From positions 1,721,142 to 1,785,141 of the forward strand of contig NZ_VLLL01000005.1 in NCBI RefSeq assembly GCF_007994225.1: a stretch of 64,000 nucleotides of DNA. The letters are read 5' to 3'. Positions 17,173 to 24,988 of this stretch are shown piece after piece; the first letter of the stretch is position 1, and every line of letters begins with the position of its first letter. The notes under the pieces were generated by a model. The model worked only from the letters and a program-made list of their open reading frames with translations. It ran no database searches and was not told the DNA's origin. Position numbers and translations under genes: made by a program. This DNA is from Stackebrandtia albiflava. GTDB taxonomy: Bacteria > Actinomycetota > Actinomycetes > Mycobacteriales > Micromonosporaceae.

Positions 17173-18054
17173 ATGTCGGCCACGACCGCCGAGACGGCAC
17201 CGCGAGGCGGCGAGTGGGTGTACGAGGTCGGTTGGGGTGGTGTGCGGGTACTGGTGTCCACCGACGGTGGGGAACCGACGGTTCTCACCAGGCGAGGGAG
17301 GGACGTCTCGGCGTGGTTTCCGGAGTTGTCCGGGTTCGCCGAGGCGGTCGCCGGCGCCGTGCCGGTGACGCTCGACGGCGAGCTGCTGGTCGTGGACGGC
17401 ACCGCGACCGATCCCGGTCCCGTCGAGGCGAGGTTGCGGATGTCCGCGGCGACGGCGGCACGCGAGGCGCGGCGCCGTCCCGCCACCTTCACCGTCTACG
17501 ACATCCTGTGCCACCGGGGGCGTGACACCCGCGGCTTCGCGTGGGAGCACCGCCGGACGGTGCTGGAGCGGCTCGACCTGTCGGGTCCGGCGTGGGGCAC
17601 CGCACCGGTGGCGGACGATCCGGACGAGGCGCGGCGACTGTCCGACGAGTACGGACGTGACGGGATCGTCGCGAAACGACGCGCCTCGACGTACCACGAC
17701 CGGCGCACCCGCGACTGGGTCGCCGTGAGGCATCGGCACGTCGCGCAGTTGGTCGTCGGCGGCTGGTGGACCGCGCCGGAGGGCACCGCCCTTCTGGTCG
17801 GTGAACGCACCGACGACGGACTGGTCCACAGGGGATCGGTACGTCGGGGCGTCGACGCCGTCCCCGACCTGGCGGTCGCGCTCGACGGCCTCGACCGGAC
17901 CGAGTCGCCGTTCCGTGGCCGGAAACCGTCCGGAGTAGGCCGTGCCCACTGGGTGGATCCGCTGTTGCCGGTGGAGGTGCGGCACGGCGGGATCGACCCG
18001 GGCGGCCTGCTCACGGATCCGGAACTCGTCAGGGTCCGGATCGATCTGTTGTAG
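17173..18054 (+). CDS. ATP-dependent DNA ligase-like protein lacking the catalytic lysine (probable pseudoenzyme)
   Basis: 293 residues that follow the nucleotidyltransferase plus OB-fold order of LigC/LigD-type ligases. Motif I, normally EVKWDG with the AMP-accepting Lys, here reads YEVGWGGVRVLV, so Lys becomes Gly and the Asp is lost as well. Motif III remains recognisable as TLDGELLVVDG, motif IIIa as FTVYDILCHRG and motif IV as RDGIVAKRRAS. Motif V is weakened (DWVAVRHRHVAQLVVGGW). The later part (LLVGERTDDGLVHRGSVRRG) fits the OB domain. Self-adenylylation should therefore be impossible; a DNA-binding or regulatory role is conceivable. The start at 17173 has GGAAGGG 8 bp upstream. The 3' end overlaps the convergent DUF3703 gene by 26 bp. 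Confidence 0.8.
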   Translation: MSATTAETAPRGGEWVYEVGWGGVRVLVSTDGGEPTVLTRRGRDVSAWFPELSGFAEAVAGAVPVTLDGELLVVDGTATDPGPVEARLRMSAATAAREARRRPATFTVYDILCHRGRDTRGFAWEHRRTVLERLDLSGPAWGTAPVADDPDEARRLSDEYGRDGIVAKRRASTYHDRRTRDWVAVRHRHVAQLVVGGWWTAPEGTALLVGERTDDGLVHRGSVRRGVDAVPDLAVALDGLDRTESPFRGRKPSGVGRAHWVDPLLPVEVRHGGIDPGGLLTDPELVRVRIDLL

Positions 18055-18445
18055 TGGCGCGGCCCGGTGTGTCGTCGTCCGCGGGTCCCAGTCGGACTCC
18101 TGCGTCGGCGAGCAGGGCCGCGATGTCGGCCGGCACGGGCATGGGGGTGCGGATACCGACGCGAGCGCGCCCGGTGTTCCCGTCGGGGTACCGGCCGGTC
18201 AGGGAACCGGGAGCCGCGACCACCAGACGGACGAGTTGGCCGGCGATCTCGACCAGGTCGCGGTCACGCATCGCCAGACGGAGCATGACACCGTGGGTGC
18301 GCGTGTGGCGCCACGGCCAGGGCTGCGACAGGATGTGGGCGCGTTCGGCGGCGGCCCGGCGTTCGGGGGTCGGGCCGGTTGCGGTGGCCATCGCCGAGTC
18401 GAAGGTGGCACGGAACCACCCGTTCATGGTGGGGCGGCGGGACAT
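18029..18445 (-). CDS. DUF3703 family protein
   Basis: 138 residues. The diagnostic run is ERAHILSQPWPWRHTRTHGV then LRLAMRDRDLVEIAGQLVRL, ending with YPDGNTGRARVGIRTPMPVP and DIAALL. This is the DUF3703 layout, often found next to metal or arsenic resistance genes in actinobacteria and proteobacteria. It is divergently transcribed from cmtR and shares its operator region, so metal-dependent co-regulation is likely. The start at 18445 has GGGAGG 6 bp upstream; a GTG at 18472 is less well placed. No catalytic motif is known. Confidence 0.8.
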   Translation of the reverse strand: MSRRPTMNGWFRATFDSAMATATGPTPERRAAAERAHILSQPWPWRHTRTHGVMLRLAMRDRDLVEIAGQLVRLVVAAPGSLTGRYPDGNTGRARVGIRTPMPVPADIAALLADAGVRLGPADDDTPGRATTTDRSGP

Positions 18446-18475
18446 GGCGGTCCTCCCGGAGCGCAGGTTCACGAC

Positions 18476-18491
18476 TTCCTGAATTCAGGAA
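18476..18491. promoter_or_regulatory. CmtR-type operator palindrome
   Basis: TTCCTGAATTCAGGAA is a perfect 16-bp palindrome lying between the likely -35 and -10 elements of cmtR. The -10-like TATCAT at 18498-18503 is 6 bp before the ATG at 18510, which predicts a leaderless cmtR transcript. The palindrome also covers the region upstream of the divergent DUF3703 gene. Confidence 0.6.
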
Positions 18492-18509
18492 CATGTGTAT
18501 CATGACGGC

Positions 18510-18848
18510 ATGTTGACCGCCGCCACCGACATCGAAGTGCTCACCCGCTTCGGCCGGGCCCTGGCCGACCCGATCCGCTGCCGCCTCCTGCTGGCACTGC
18601 GGCGATCCCCGGCGCACCCGGCCGACCTGGCCGACCTGCTGGGCATCTCCCGCACCCGCCTGTCGAATCACCTCGCCTGCCTCCGCGACTGCGGCCTGGT
18701 GGTGGCGGTGCCGGTCGGGCGGCGGACGAGGTACGAACTGGCCGACGCCCGGCTCGGACACGCACTCGACGGCCTGGCGACGACGGTGCTGGCCGTCGCC
18801 GCCGACCGCTCGTGCGTGGAGGCGGACGAGAAGGGTTGCTGCCCATGA
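18510..18848 (+). CDS. cmtR: ArsR/SmtB-family Cd(II)/Pb(II)-sensing repressor, CmtR type
   Basis: 112 residues. It has a winged-helix core with HPADLADLLGISRTRLSNHL as the recognition helix region. With the ATG at 18510 as residue 1, cysteines fall at positions 57 and 61 (NHLACLRDCGLVV) and 102 (DRSCVE). These are exactly the three metal ligands known in Mycobacterium tuberculosis CmtR. The start is supported by the matching N-terminus (MLTAATDI...FGRALADPIRC) and a leaderless promoter. An in-frame GTG at 18495 is unlikely. The stop overlaps the next start (ATGA at 18845-18848), so cmtR and the CDF transporter form one operon. It should release DNA when Cd or Pb binds. Confidence 0.88.
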   Translation: MLTAATDIEVLTRFGRALADPIRCRLLLALRRSPAHPADLADLLGISRTRLSNHLACLRDCGLVVAVPVGRRTRYELADARLGHALDGLATTVLAVAADRSCVEADEKGCCP

Positions 18849-19588
18849 CGACCCCCCTCCCCCTGACGTCGGGCGTCGTAGCCGCCGGGCCCGATCCGGC
18901 GCGACGGGCACGGCTCATCCGGATCGTCCGGCTACTGGTCGCCGCGACCATCACCTACAACGTCGTCGAGGCGGTCGTCGCGATCACGGCGGGAACGATC
19001 GCCTCGTCCACCGCGCTTCTCGGCTTCGGGTTGGACTCCGTCATCGAGGTGTCCTCGGCGGCCGCCGTGGCATGGCAGTTCTCGGCCCGCGACCACGCGG
19101 TGCGCCAGACCCGGGAGAAGGCGACGTTGCGGATCATCGCGGTGTCGTTCTTCGCGCTCGCCGCCTTCGTCACGGTCGAGGCGGTCCGCACCCTCGTCGG
19201 CGCCGAGGCCGCCGATCACTCCACGGTGGGCCTGGTACTGGCTGCGGTGTCACTGGCGGTGATGCCGGGGTTGTCGTACGCGCAGCGCCGCGCGGGCCGG
19301 GAACTGGGATCGGCGTCGGCGGTCGCCGACTCCAAACAGACGTTGCTGTGCACCTACCTGTCCGCGGTCCTGCTCGTCGGCCTGGGCGTCAACAGCCTGT
19401 TCGGCTGGTGGTGGGCCGATCCGGTGGCCGCATTCGTCATCGCGGCCGTCGCGGTCCGGGAGGGGATCGAGGCGTGGCGCGGCGACGACTGCTGCGCGCC
19501 CAACGCCGCCCTCGCCGGCCTGCACCCGACCACACCGACCGAGGCCGACGCCTGCGGCTGCGGGCGGGACTGCGACTGCTGCGGTTGA
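18845..19588 (+). CDS. CDF-like cation efflux transporter with Cys-rich tail
   Basis: 247 residues with about five to six hydrophobic helices, e.g. LVAATITYNVVEAVVAITAG, IIAVSFFALAAFVTVEAV and LSAVLLVGLGVNSLFGWWW. CDF-type metal-site signatures are FGLDSVIEVSS and ADSKQTLLCTYLS followed by WWWADPVAAF. The last 40 residues are Cys-rich (DDCCAPNAA and ACGCGRDCDCCG), a plausible soft-metal-binding tail. The start overlaps the cmtR stop, so the gene is co-transcribed with the sensor. The protein likely exports Cd, Pb or Zn across the cytoplasmic membrane. In M. tuberculosis the CmtR partner is a P-type ATPase instead. Confidence 0.85.
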   Translation: MTTPLPLTSGVVAAGPDPARRARLIRIVRLLVAATITYNVVEAVVAITAGTIASSTALLGFGLDSVIEVSSAAAVAWQFSARDHAVRQTREKATLRIIAVSFFALAAFVTVEAVRTLVGAEAADHSTVGLVLAAVSLAVMPGLSYAQRRAGRELGSASAVADSKQTLLCTYLSAVLLVGLGVNSLFGWWWADPVAAFVIAAVAVREGIEAWRGDDCCAPNAALAGLHPTTPTEADACGCGRDCDCCG

Positions 19589-19623
19589 ACCACGCGAGAG
19601 CGGCACCGGATACGGTTCGTCCC

Positions 19624-20148
19624 ATGGCCACCGACCCGTCCCGACCACTGCTGTTCCTCGACGTCGACGGAACGCTGCTCCCCTACGGCGGCGCCACACT
19701 GCCCTCCTCCACGGCGGAGTGGGAACGTTGGCAGCACCACGCGAATCCGCAACTGGCCAAACTGGTCCCCGCGCACGGGCCACGGCTGCGCGACCTGGGG
19801 TGCGAACTGGTGTGGGCCACGGCGTGGATGCACGACGCGAACACCGTGATCGCACCGCTCCTCGGCCTACCGCCGCTGCCGGTCGCGGACCTTCCCGACG
19901 CTCCGGAGGTGGATCTGCCGGACGTGCTGCACTGGAAGACGCGGTCCCTGGTCGAGGCGGCGTCCGGTCGGCCGTTCATCTGGCTGGACGACGAGATCGG
20001 CCCCCTCGACCGGGAGTGGGTGCGATGGGAACACCCGGGACCGGCGCTCCCGCACCGGGTGGACGCCTCCGTGGGGGTCACCGACGCCGACTTCACCGTG
20101 ATCTGCGCGTGGCTCGACGAGGTCGGCGTGCCCGAAATGATCACATAG
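19624..20148 (+). CDS. HAD-superfamily hydrolase-like protein
   Basis: 174 residues. The N-terminus LLFLDVDGTLLPYGG carries HAD motif I (DxDGT) with the nucleophile Asp; motif II is near ELVWATAWMHDAN and the acidic motif IV is WLDDEIGPLDREW. It resembles the HAD domains of the SAK (RNA-repair-associated) subgroup found widely in actinobacteria. There is no cap domain. The frame is open well upstream, but the ATG at 19624 gives the motif-proximal start and the upstream part is a shadow of the CDF gene. The substrate is unknown. It may be co-transcribed with the CDF gene 35 bp upstream. Confidence 0.8.
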   Translation: MATDPSRPLLFLDVDGTLLPYGGATLPSSTAEWERWQHHANPQLAKLVPAHGPRLRDLGCELVWATAWMHDANTVIAPLLGLPPLPVADLPDAPEVDLPDVLHWKTRSLVEAASGRPFIWLDDEIGPLDREWVRWEHPGPALPHRVDASVGVTDADFTVICAWLDEVGVPEMIT

Positions 20149-20285
20149 GACGGACCGGTGCGTAGAGGCGGCGGATTCGGCCCACGTCGTGACACTCGCC
20201 CCGGATCATGTGGCGGAAGTGGTGGCGGCCGCCGCCGGCCCTGATCGCCGTTACCATTGCCGCCTATCCGGAGGGGCGGTGGCGA

Positions 20286-20756
20286 ATGACCGAAGACGGT
20301 CTGATGCAGATCGGTGAGGTGGCGGAACGCACCTACCTGAGCCTGCGCACGATCAGGTACTACGAGGAGATCGGTCTCGTCGTGCCGTCCGCCCGCAGTC
20401 AGGGCGGGTTCCGGCTGTACACCGGCACGGACGTCAGGCGACTGTGGTTCATCCGCAGGCTGAAGCCCCTGGAGTTGACTCTGGAGCAGATACGCGACCT
20501 CATGGCGGCCGTCGACGCGTGCCGGGGCGGGGAGTATCCGGGTGGGGAGGCCGCGGCGAGGAACACCTTGGCGGCGTACCTGTCGGTGGCCCGGGCGCGC
20601 CGGGAGACGCTTCGCGACCAGCTCGCGGGCGTGGAGGAGTTCACGGAGGACCTGTCGGATCTGCTGGCGGAACCCTCGAGCGCGGCGGCGCCGACCGTTC
20701 GGGAAACGGGCGAGCTCAAGAGTGACGTCACGTCAGGGTCTCCGGATCCCGGGTGA
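20286..20756 (+). CDS. MerR-family transcriptional regulator
   Basis: 156 residues. The N-terminal winged helix reads MQIGEVAERTYLSLRTIRYY and EEIGLVVPSARSQGGFRLY, diagnostic of MerR proteins. A dimerisation coiled coil follows (RRETLRDQLAGVEEFTEDL). The ligand region has one Cys (VDACRGGEYPGG), not a metal-sensor pattern. GGAGGGG 9 bp upstream supports the ATG at 20286. It lies 260 bp ahead of a SulP anion permease on the same strand, an arrangement seen in other actinobacteria, so control of the permease is plausible. Confidence 0.87.
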   Translation: MTEDGLMQIGEVAERTYLSLRTIRYYEEIGLVVPSARSQGGFRLYTGTDVRRLWFIRRLKPLELTLEQIRDLMAAVDACRGGEYPGGEAAARNTLAAYLSVARARRETLRDQLAGVEEFTEDLSDLLAEPSSAAAPTVRETGELKSDVTSGSPDPG

Positions 20757-21016
20757 GCGTGCCGGGCGATCCCCCGATCGCACCGGGCGGCCGATGCGCC
20801 ACACGACTCCGCGACCGGTACCTGGCCCGACCGAATCCGCAATTCCGGCTGGTGCATCGTGATATTCCGATTCATCACTCTTGTGACCTTCGGCATCTCC
20901 GCGTTCTTCTCTTCCGTTACGTGAGGGTTCGGCCGGTAGGGTGAGTGCGTCGCTCGCGCCGCCCGCCGTTGTCGTGGCGCGTCCTCTCCCCCGTACCATC
21001 GCCCGAACGGTTGTGC

Positions 21017-22513
21017 ATGTCTTCATTCACCCCGACCGAGCCCATCCGTGCCCGGTTCCGTATGCCCCGGCCACTCGTACCGTTCCTCCGGACCGAGCTG
21101 TTGGCCGGCCTGCTGGTCGCCCTGGCGTTGATCCCGGAGGCGATCGCGTTCTCGATCATCGCCGGTGTCGAACCCCAGGTGGGCCTGTTCGCCTCGTTCA
21201 CGATGGCGGTGTCGATAGCGTTCCTGGGCGGACGGCCCGCGATGATCTCCGCCGCCACCGGGGCGATGGCCCTGGTCGTGGCGCCCCTGGTGGCCTCGCA
21301 CGGAGTCGGCCACCTGTTGGCGGCGACCGTCGCGGCCGGTGTACTGCAGATCGTGTTGAGCCTGTGCGGTGTCGCCAGACTGATGCGGTTCATCCCACGC
21401 AGCGTCCTGACCGGGTTCATCAACGCCCTCGCCATCCTGATCTTCCTGGCCCAGCTCCCCCACCTCATCGGCGCGGCATGGCCGGTATGGGCGTTGGTGG
21501 CGGGTGGGCTGGCCGTCATCGTGCTCCTACCCCGGCTCACCAAGGCGATACCCGCCCCGCTGGTGGCGATCGTGGTGCTCAGCGTCATCACCGTCGCCGG
21601 GGGCGTGAACGTCCCCACCGTGGGCGACATGGGAACCCTGCCGGACGGTCTGCCACTGCCGGGGCTGCCGGACGTCCCACTGGACCTGGACATGCTGGCC
21701 ACCATCGCCCCCTACGCACTGGGGCTGGCCGCGGTCGGGCTGTTGGAGTCGCTGATGACCGCCCAGGTCGTCGACGACGCCACCGACACACCCTCCGACA
21801 AGACCCGGGAGGCGCGCGGACAGGGCATCGCCAACATCGTCACCGGCTTCTTCGGCGGCATGGCGGGCTGCGCCATGATCGGGCAGACCATGATCAACGT
21901 CAAGTCCGGCGCACGCAGCCGGTTGTCCACCTTCGCCGCCGGCGTCTTCCTACTGGTTCTCATCGTCGTCCTGGGTGACGCCGTGGCACTCATCCCGATG
22001 GCCGCACTCGTCGCCGTGATGATCTTCGTGTCGGCGGTCACCTTCGACTGGCACAGCATCACTCCCGGGACATTGCGGCGGATGCCGATCGGTGAGACCG
22101 TCACCATGGTCATCACCGTCGCGGCCGTGGTCGCCACCCACAACCTCGCCATCGGCGTCGTTGCCGGGGTCGTCGTCGCCGCGATCCTGTTCACCCGGCG
22201 CGTCGCCCACATCGTCGACGTCACCGGCGTCACCGACCCCGACGGCGGCACCGTCGTCTACGCGGTCACCGGCGAACTGTTCTTCGCCTCCAGCAACGAA
22301 CTGGTCACATCGTTCGATTACCACGGCGATCCCGGACACGTCGTCATCGACCTCACCGACGCCCACGTCTGGGACGCCTCGGCCGTGGCCGCGCTCGACA
22401 GCGTCACCACCAAGTACGCCAACCGCGGCAAACACGTCGAGATCGTCGGGCTCAACCCGCCCAGCGCCGACCTCCACACCACGTTGAGCGGCGCGGCGAC
22501 CGGTTCGCACTGA
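21017..22513 (+). CDS. SulP-family inorganic anion transporter with STAS domain
   Basis: 498 residues. About ten to twelve membrane segments span residues 25-390, including the family signature near LLAGLLVALALIPEAIAFSI, and GQGIANIVTGFFGGMAGCAM in the second half. A cytosolic STAS domain occupies about 400-490 (VVYAVTGELFFASSNELVT, VVIDLTDAHVWDASAVAALD). SulP proteins move sulfate, bicarbonate or other anions; the substrate cannot be read from the sequence. The start is placed at the ATG at 21017; an upstream extension to 20945 is Arg-rich and unlikely. Preceded by the MerR gene and followed by a strong terminator hairpin. Confidence 0.92.
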   Translation: MSSFTPTEPIRARFRMPRPLVPFLRTELLAGLLVALALIPEAIAFSIIAGVEPQVGLFASFTMAVSIAFLGGRPAMISAATGAMALVVAPLVASHGVGHLLAATVAAGVLQIVLSLCGVARLMRFIPRSVLTGFINALAILIFLAQLPHLIGAAWPVWALVAGGLAVIVLLPRLTKAIPAPLVAIVVLSVITVAGGVNVPTVGDMGTLPDGLPLPGLPDVPLDLDMLATIAPYALGLAAVGLLESLMTAQVVDDATDTPSDKTREARGQGIANIVTGFFGGMAGCAMIGQTMINVKSGARSRLSTFAAGVFLLVLIVVLGDAVALIPMAALVAVMIFVSAVTFDWHSITPGTLRRMPIGETVTMVITVAAVVATHNLAIGVVAGVVVAAILFTRRVAHIVDVTGVTDPDGGTVVYAVTGELFFASSNELVTSFDYHGDPGHVVIDLTDAHVWDASAVAALDSVTTKYANRGKHVEIVGLNPPSADLHTTLSGAATGSH

Positions 22514-22523
22514 GGGCCGGCTT

Positions 22524-22565
22524 CCGGTCCGTCCGGTACCCGCGTGGGATCACCGGACGGACCGG
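22524..22565. terminator. Bidirectional terminator hairpin
   Basis: A perfect 14-bp stem, CCGGTCCGTCCGGT at 22524-22537 pairing with 22552-22565 around a 14-nt loop. It is located between the convergent SulP and NmrA-like genes. Confidence 0.65.
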
Positions 22566-22572
22566 CTCGCCG

Positions 22573-23406
22573 TCAACGGCGGAAGGCGTCGGCGTTCTCC
22601 CTCGCCCAGCGGGCGAAGTCGTAGGCCGGGCGACCGGTCAGCCTCTCGACGACGGCGGCACCCTCCAGCGGATAGGGCTCGGTCGGCAACCCGCCGAACA
22701 CCTCGATCTTGAAGTCGATCATGTGGCGCGGCACGCCGTTCTCGACGTCGCGTCGCCGGGACTGCTCGGGCGTCAGCTCCACGAACTCGATGTCCTGCCC
22801 GACGGCCTCGGCCAGCACACGCACCTTCTCCCGCATCGATATCGACGTGGGCGCCCCGATCTGGTAGGTCTGGGCGTGGTGGCCGTCGCCGGTCAACGCC
22901 ACCGCGGCCACCGCCGCGATGTCGGCCTCGTGGCTCATGGGACTGTGGGCGTCTCCGAAGGGCTCGCTGATGCGGCCGGTGGCACGCACGGTCTCGGCCC
23001 AGTCGCGCGCGTTCGACATGAACTCGCCCGGCATGAGGCGGGTCCACTCCAGGGTGCTCGACTCCACGGCCTCGTCGACGCTTCCCCGGTCCCAACCCGA
23101 CAGCAGGGTGACCTTCCGGACGCCGGACGCGACGGCCAGTCTCACGATGTCATCGCCGTTGGGGAGTATCGCGTAGTCGTCACCACCGAAGTTGATGAGG
23201 TGGGCAGCGGTGACCCCCTGGAACGCGGTGGTCAGTGTCGCGGTGTCCGCGAGATCGCCTTCGACGACGTCCACACCGCGCGGCAGGCGGGCGGCGGCCC
23301 GTCCGGCGTCACGCGTCAGTGCCCGCACCGGGTGGCCCGCCTCGTGCAGCTCCCTGACGAGATGGTGTCCGACGTTGCCGGTGGCTCCGGTGACGAGAAT
23401 GGTCAT
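22573..23406 (-). CDS. NmrA-like NAD(P)-binding oxidoreductase
   Basis: 277 residues of the atypical short-chain dehydrogenase (NmrA/azoreductase-like) type. The Rossmann start is MTILVTGATGNVGHHLVREL with GxxGxxG. The segments LTRDAGRAAARLP and VVEGDLAD follow, then VTLLSGWDRGS, in which the usual catalytic YxxxK is absent. The C-terminus RPAYDFARWARENADAFR is typical of the family. GAAGGAG 8 bp before the ATG gives the start. Probably binds NADP(H) and acts as reductase or redox sensor; substrate unknown. Not obviously part of an operon. Confidence 0.87.
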   Translation of the reverse strand: MTILVTGATGNVGHHLVRELHEAGHPVRALTRDAGRAAARLPRGVDVVEGDLADTATLTTAFQGVTAAHLINFGGDDYAILPNGDDIVRLAVASGVRKVTLLSGWDRGSVDEAVESSTLEWTRLMPGEFMSNARDWAETVRATGRISEPFGDAHSPMSHEADIAAVAAVALTGDGHHAQTYQIGAPTSISMREKVRVLAEAVGQDIEFVELTPEQSRRRDVENGVPRHMIDFKIEVFGGLPTEPYPLEGAAVVERLTGRPAYDFARWARENADAFRR

Positions 23407-23533
23407 GGTGTCGCTCCTTCATCCGTTGTCGATGTCAGAGACGACGCTACGGACGATCGAGGACGATTCCGGTCCTCGATCACGCGGGGTCGGAAGTGAT
23501 GCCGACCACCGACGACGGGCGGCCGGCGTCCGG

Positions 23534-24097
23534 TCAGTCGCCGGCCCGGTCCGGCAGATGCGCGCGGATCCGGTCGATGAGGCCGGGTCCGGCGTCGACC
23601 CGCGTCGGTGCCGAGCGGGGCGGCTCGGGGAAGTCGGGGTGGGGCGGCACCGACACGTGTCGCTCCGTCTCCACCACCTTCTCACCCAGCTCGTCCAGTC
23701 GTTCCGGACCGCAGGCGGCCGACAGTTTCGGCAGCACCTCGGTCTGCTGCTCCTCGATGTGACGCCGGACCATCCGGGCGAGTTCGGCGAGGATGTCGTC
23801 GAACCGGGGGTCGGTCGCGGGCATGTCCTCCAGTTGCCGCATCAGTTCCTCGGCCCGGGCGACCTCGGTGTGCTCGTGCTCCGCCAAGTCGTCACCGGCG
23901 GCCATGTGCCGCCGCACGGCGGGGTACAGGTACAGGTCCTCCACGACCGCGTGCGTCACCAGCAGCCCGATGGCGTGATCGAGCAGCTTCCGCCGACGGT
24001 CCTCGTCGTGGTCGCCCTCGGCGGTCAAGCGCGCGAACACCGCCTCGATGTCCCGATGCCGCTCGGTGATCACGTCCACCATGTCGGTGTAACCCAT
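23534..24097 (-). CDS. Hemerythrin HHE domain protein
   Basis: 187 residues. The four-helix HHE fold shows its iron ligands in order: ERHRDIEAVF, LLVTHAVVEDLYLYP, AEHEHTEVARAEELM and VRRHIEEQQTEVLPKL. This gives the expected His and Glu/Asp set for a di-iron centre. The C-terminal 50 residues (Pro-rich, with PPHPDFPEPPRSAP) are probably disordered. Actinobacterial hemerythrins bind O2 or NO or respond to oxidative stress. AAGGGGG 5-6 bp before the ATG fixes the start. The gene sits beside a redox-type divergon, consistent with a stress role. Confidence 0.87.
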   Translation of the reverse strand: MGYTDMVDVITERHRDIEAVFARLTAEGDHDEDRRRKLLDHAIGLLVTHAVVEDLYLYPAVRRHMAAGDDLAEHEHTEVARAEELMRQLEDMPATDPRFDDILAELARMVRRHIEEQQTEVLPKLSAACGPERLDELGEKVVETERHVSVPPHPDFPEPPRSAPTRVDAGPGLIDRIRAHLPDRAGD

Positions 24098-24173
24098 CGC
24101 GCCCCCTTCGTGTCTCCACCGTCCTTACCCGGGGCGCTCCGGGATCACACCGGCGCGCCACCACCCGGCGGTC

Positions 24174-24914
24174 TCACAGTTCCGCCAACCACCGGTCGAA
24201 CGTCGTCGGGCAGATCCGGGCGTCCGGCCCGGGCAGTAGCACCTCCCCCGCCATCGCCGAGTCGAAGACACCCGACCAGGTCGGCACCAGCCGCACCGTG
24301 CGTCCCCGGGCCAGATGGGTGCGCCGGGCCATGTCCACCAGATCCTGTGTCTCCGGGCCGGCGATGTCGACGTGGCGGCCACCCGGCGCCCCGGCGGCCA
24401 CCTCGGCCAGCACGTCCGCGACGTCGGCGGGCGCGATCGGCTGGAGCAGCAGCGGTGCCACGGTGGCGGCACCGTCCTGTTCGGTCCAGCCGGCGACCAT
24501 CTCCGCGAAGTCGTGGAACTGGGTCGCCGGAACGATCGTCCACGGCACGGGACCTTCGGAGACGAGTCGTTCCTGCTCGCGTTTCCCGAGATAGTGGGCG
24601 TTGCCCTCCACCCGGTGTATGCCCACGATCGACAGCAGGACGTGGTGCCGGACCCCGGCACGTGCCTCGGCCGCCAACAGGTTGGCGGTCGCGGTGCCGA
24701 AGAACGCGACCGCCTCGCCGCGGTCGACGGCCGCGGAGTTGGTGACGTCGACGACCGCCTCCACACCCGACAGCGCGTCGTCCAGCCCGTCACCGGTGAT
24801 CAGGTCGACGCCCAGCCCCCGGCTCATTCTCACCACCTCGTGGCCGGCACGCTCCAGCGCCGCCACCGTCAGTCCTCCTATGTTGCCGGTCGCCCCGGCC
24901 ACCGCGATGCGCAT
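24174..24914 (-). CDS. NmrA-like NAD(P)-binding protein, divergent to an RsrR-type regulator
   Basis: 246 residues starting MRIAVAGATGNIGGLTVAAL with the dinucleotide motif GxxGxxG. Further features are HHVLLSIVGIHRVEGNAHYL and WTIVPATQFHDFAEM, as in NmrA/SDR-a5 proteins. The start at 24914 is preferred over the ATG at 24944 because GGGAAG lies 6 bp upstream. It is divergently transcribed from an Rrf2-family regulator. In Streptomyces venezuelae the redox sensor RsrR is likewise divergent to an NmrA-family gene. The protein probably binds NAD(P); its role is unknown. Confidence 0.87.
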   Translation of the reverse strand: MRIAVAGATGNIGGLTVAALERAGHEVVRMSRGLGVDLITGDGLDDALSGVEAVVDVTNSAAVDRGEAVAFFGTATANLLAAEARAGVRHHVLLSIVGIHRVEGNAHYLGKREQERLVSEGPVPWTIVPATQFHDFAEMVAGWTEQDGAATVAPLLLQPIAPADVADVLAEVAAGAPGGRHVDIAGPETQDLVDMARRTHLARGRTVRLVPTWSGVFDSAMAGEVLLPGPDARICPTTFDRWLAEL

Positions 24915-24941
24915 GACTTCTTCCCTTCTTCGCCGAAAACT

Positions 24942-24968
24942 CATCTCGGACTATACACATCCGGGATG
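24942..24968. promoter_or_regulatory. Inverted repeat in the NmrA/Rrf2 divergent promoter
   Basis: CATCTCGGA at 24942-24950 and TCCGGGATG at 24960-24968 form 9-bp arms with one mismatch and a 9-bp spacer. Within it, 24957-24969 is itself a perfect 13-bp dyad (ACATCC-G-GGATGT). The site lies in the 74-bp space between the two start codons, where a self-regulating Rrf2 protein would bind. Confidence 0.5.
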
Positions 24969-24988
24969 TCTACGATAAGGTGGAGGGC

